From an uncultured Myxococcales bacterium (GTDB lineage Bacteria; Myxococcota_A; Bradymonadia; UBA7976; UBA1532), in NCBI GenBank assembly GCA_903847385.1, contig CAINDO010000389.1:1-37317 (forward strand): a stretch of DNA of 37,317 nt. Reading direction: 5' to 3'. Shown here one piece after another: positions 34,764 to 37,317 of the stretch. Below the pieces are notes generated by a model. The model was not told the origin of the DNA. It saw only the letters and a program-made list of their open reading frames with translations, and searched no databases. The position numbers and the translations under genes are program-made. Position 1 is the first letter of the stretch, and every line of letters begins with the position of its first letter.

Positions 34764-37317
34764 TGCGAAACCGCCTCGCCATCGCCCTGCCGCTCACCCT
34801 CGCGGCCCTCGCGACGCCCGCGCCCGCCGCGGGGCAGGGCGTCGAGCGCCACTACATCGCCAACGACGATCACACGGACTACTACTGGTCCGGGGACGCC
34901 GCGCAGTATCGCCGGGCGTTCCTGGACACGCTCGACTATTACATGGACCAGGCGGAGTCGACGGCCGACCGGCCCGTAGACGGCCGGGGTCGCTACAACG
35001 TCGACGGCTCGCTGTGGATCTGGGAGTACGAACACGCCCGGACCCCGGCGGAGTTCGCGCGGCTGATCGACCACGTGCGCGCCGGCAACATCAGCGTGCC
35101 GTTCCAGTCGCTGGTGCTGCTCCCGGGGGCGATGCCCACGGAGGCCGTGCTCCGGGACATGTATTACGCCGGCAGTCTGGAGCGCCGCTTCGGGCTGGAT
35201 CTCGACCTCGTCGTGAACATGGAGAACCAGACGCTCCCGGCGGGGCTGGCGTCGCTGTGGGCCGGCGCCGGGGCGCGCTACTCCTGGCGCGGCGTGTGCG
35301 CCTGCGCCACGAACGTGCCGTTGCCCGAGCTGATCGACCGGCCGCGGGAGATCTACCGCTACACCGGGCCGGACGGCGCCTCCGTGCTGCTCAAGTGGAA
35401 CTCGATGGTCGGGGACAACCGGGGGCTCGGCGGGTACGCCGAGGCGCGCGACCCCGCCGCCATCGTGCAGTACATGAGCGGGGACGCCCTTTTCCATGCC
35501 CGCTGGCCCTGGAACATCTACGCCGCGTTCGGATACGGCTGGGACGACCTGGAGTCGCGCACGACGGCCTTCATCGACGCTTCGGAGGCGCTCTCGAACC
35601 GCAACCGGCGCGTCATCGTGTCCAACGAGGTCGACTTCTTCCGCGACTTCGAGGCGAGCCATGGCGACGAGCTCGAGCACTTCGGCGGGGCCTTCGGGAA
35701 CGAGTGGGATCTGTACGTGGCCTCGATGCAGAGCGTCGCGGCGCCATTCCGGCGGGCCATCGCGAAGCTGCGGACGGCCGAGACGCTGGCGGCGGTGGTG
35801 CTCTCGACGGACCCGGCGTCCATCGACCCGCGGGATGCCGCGCGGGCCCAGGCGTTCATCAACCTGGGCTTGTTCTACGAGCACGACTGGGTGGCCAACG
35901 GCGAGGTGCCCCGTGAGCGGCGCGTGCAGTTCCAGCGCGACACGCTCTCGCAGGTTCAGGGGTACGTGAACGACCTGCAGGACTCCGCTCTGGCCGCGCT
36001 CGGGCGGCAGGTGCGGGTCGATGCCGGCGCGTCGCCCCGCTACGCCGTCTTCAACGCGTTGGGGTTCGTGCGCACGGGAGCCGTGGACCTGCCGCACGCG
36101 GGCGCGGGGCCATTCTCGGTGTTCGACGTGGCGACGGGCGCCGAGGTCCCCGCGCAGGTCGTCGAGGGCGGGCTGCGGATTCTGGCCGCCGACGTGCCGG
36201 CCGTGGGTTACCGCGTGTTCGAGGTGCGGCCGGGGGCGGGGCGCGACTTCGGCCCGGCGGCGAGCCTGGCCGGCGGGGACACCGTGGACAACGGCATCGT
36301 GCGCCTGCGGCTCCGCGGGGACGGCGCGCTGGACACGGTCACGGAGGTCGCCTCCGGGCGGGCGCTGGTGGGCGCCGGCGGCGCCTGGAACCTGCAGGGG
36401 CCCGGCCGTGCGGGCGCGCCCGGGGCGGTGCGTGTGGCCGAGTCCGGGCCCGTGTCCGTCACGCTCGAGGTGGACGTGGCGAGCGCGCCGCGGCATCGCA
36501 CGCGCGTGACGCTGCACCGCGGCCTGGACCGCGTGGAGATCCACAACGTCATCGACGAGGGTTTCTCGGACACGGTCGGCTACGGCTTCGACTTCGCGCT
36601 GCGGGATCAAATCATGCGGCATGAAGAGGTCGGCGCGGTGCTGCGCGTCGGGCGGCAGCGCGACGGGGGCGACTATGTCGACGTCGGCACGCGCACGGAC
36701 TTCCTCACGCTGAATCACTTCGTCGACCTGAGCGAGGCCCGCTTCGGCGTGACGCTCAGCTCGCGGGACAGCCAGTTCTTCCGCGCGGGGCGCAGCGACG
36801 TCTCGACGCTGGACACCGCGACGCCGAGCGTGTTCGCGGTCGTCGGCATGCAGGTGGACGGCCGGCACCTGGGCATCCCGGACCAGGGCTACGACACGCG
36901 TTTCGTCGCCGACTTCGCGCTGCGCGCCCACCCGGCCTACGACGCCGCCGAGGCCATGCGCTTCGGGCTCGACGACCACACGCCCCTGCTGGCGACGCAG
37001 GTCTCGGGGGACGCCGCCGCGCCGCTCCCCGCCGATCGCTGGGGCCTCTTGCACGTGGAGTCGCCGGACGCCGTGCTGTTCGCGCTGAAGCCGGCGGAGA
37101 CGGGCATCGCCGACGGGGTGATGGCGCGGGTCTGGCACCTGGGCGAGGCCGAGGGCCGCGTGACGCTCCGCCCGGATGCGCAGGAGCTCGGCGGTGCGCG
37201 GCGCGTGTCGCACGTCGAGGTCGACGGTGAGGCTTTGCCGCTGGTCGGGGGCGCGCTGGTGGACACGCTGCCGCGGCAGGCGCTGCGCAGCTATCGTCTG
37301 ACCTTCGGCGACGGCCC
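34763..37317 (+). CDS. Secreted GH38-like alpha-mannosidase family protein, 3' end missing
   Basis: About 851 codons, still open at the window end. A signal peptide (about 1-23, ALPLTLAALATPAPAA) directs export. Zinc-ligand residues of GH38 appear in DDHTDYYW (His37, Asp39), corresponding to the HxDxGW motif. The conserved central part includes SLERRFGLDLDLVVNMENQTLPAGLASLWAGAGARYSW; where GH38 enzymes place the nucleophile Asp, this protein seems to have Glu154 (NMENQ). Further on, FYEHDWVANGEV and the C-terminal beta-sandwich (NGIVRLRLRGDGALDTVTEVASGRAL, RTRVTLHRGLDRVEIHNVIDE) follow the GH38 order. It would act on mannose-containing glycans outside the cell or in the periplasm, but the altered nucleophile makes activity uncertain. 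It overlaps the SDR stop by one base. Confidence 0.8.
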   Translation, partial: MRNRLAIALPLTLAALATPAPAAGQGVERHYIANDDHTDYYWSGDAAQYRRAFLDTLDYYMDQAESTADRPVDGRGRYNVDGSLWIWEYEHARTPAEFARLIDHVRAGNISVPFQSLVLLPGAMPTEAVLRDMYYAGSLERRFGLDLDLVVNMENQTLPAGLASLWAGAGARYSWRGVCACATNVPLPELIDRPREIYRYTGPDGASVLLKWNSMVGDNRGLGGYAEARDPAAIVQYMSGDALFHARWPWNIYAAFGYGWDDLESRTTAFIDASEALSNRNRRVIVSNEVDFFRDFEASHGDELEHFGGAFGNEWDLYVASMQSVAAPFRRAIAKLRTAETLAAVVLSTDPASIDPRDAARAQAFINLGLFYEHDWVANGEVPRERRVQFQRDTLSQVQGYVNDLQDSALAALGRQVRVDAGASPRYAVFNALGFVRTGAVDLPHAGAGPFSVFDVATGAEVPAQVVEGGLRILAADVPAVGYRVFEVRPGAGRDFGPAASLAGGDTVDNGIVRLRLRGDGALDTVTEVASGRALVGAGGAWNLQGPGRAGAPGAVRVAESGPVSVTLEVDVASAPRHRTRVTLHRGLDRVEIHNVIDEGFSDTVGYGFDFALRDQIMRHEEVGAVLRVGRQRDGGDYVDVGTRTDFLTLNHFVDLSEARFGVTLSSRDSQFFRAGRSDVSTLDTATPSVFAVVGMQVDGRHLGIPDQGYDTRFVADFALRAHPAYDAAEAMRFGLDDHTPLLATQVSGDAAAPLPADRWGLLHVESPDAVLFALKPAETGIADGVMARVWHLGEAEGRVTLRPDAQELGGARRVSHVEVDGEALPLVGGALVDTLPRQALRSYRLTFGDG

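Overview
The window is GC-rich, densely coded DNA, with G or C at most third codon positions, many 4-base ATGA/GTGA/TTGA gene overlaps and frequent GTG/TTG starts. The gene content points to a member of the Myxococcota or a related delta-proteobacterial lineage. It includes an AgmX/PglI C-terminal domain, a giant Ser/Thr kinase fused to an AAA/TPR module, an orphan NtrC-type regulator, and an alternative complex III (ACIII) operon joined to a type A2 caa3 oxidase. The assignment to a lineage is inference; no rRNA or other taxonomic marker is present. I saw no tRNA, CRISPR array, insertion sequence or prophage.

Left part (1-2863): a tightly overlapping plus-strand operon. It holds the end of a TonB-like AgmX/PglI protein, two small cytochrome-c-like lipoproteins (one with an odd CxCH motif), an outer-membrane beta-barrel protein carrying its own CxxCH heme motif, and a Tat-exported ferritin-like protein. 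I read it as a possible undescribed outer-membrane electron or metal-redox module. Next (2897-9568) come clpS and clpA, with the giant kinase starting on the last bases of clpA. Between 9625 and 10674 lie an Arg/Asp-rich lipoprotein and a small membrane protein, joined by a 17-bp tandem repeat that forms a chain of ATGA-linked six-residue mini-ORFs.

Centre (10706-24957): an NtrC-family sigma-54 activator is followed by a 221-bp control region. That region holds two near-identical 16-bp dyads 33 bp apart and a strong -24/-12 (sigma-54) promoter. The promoter faces a twelve-gene respiratory operon: actABCDEF (quinol:cytochrome c oxidoreductase), a small one-helix protein (possible ActG), a SCO copper chaperone, and coxB-coxA-coxC-coxD. 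Electrons would pass from quinol through ACIII hemes to the cytochrome c domain fused to CoxB, then CuA, heme a and the heme a3-CuB site. A terminator-like hairpin and a fresh promoter separate this operon from a two-gene unit: a membrane protein with a PH-like domain and a tandem-receiver protein.

Right part: a minus-strand run (32727 to 26847) encodes an acyl-CoA-dehydrogenase-fold flavoprotein, an OmpR-type regulator, a histidine kinase, a CreD-family membrane protein and a lipoprotein. This resembles a CreBCD system, and an 11-bp-period direct repeat lies upstream of creD. Divergent from it on the plus strand are an APH-type phosphotransferase, a short-chain dehydrogenase and a secreted GH38-like glycosidase that runs off the window end. 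Two genes (coxA and the dehydrogenase) carry single-step frameshifts in runs of five G, which look like sequencing errors but could be real.
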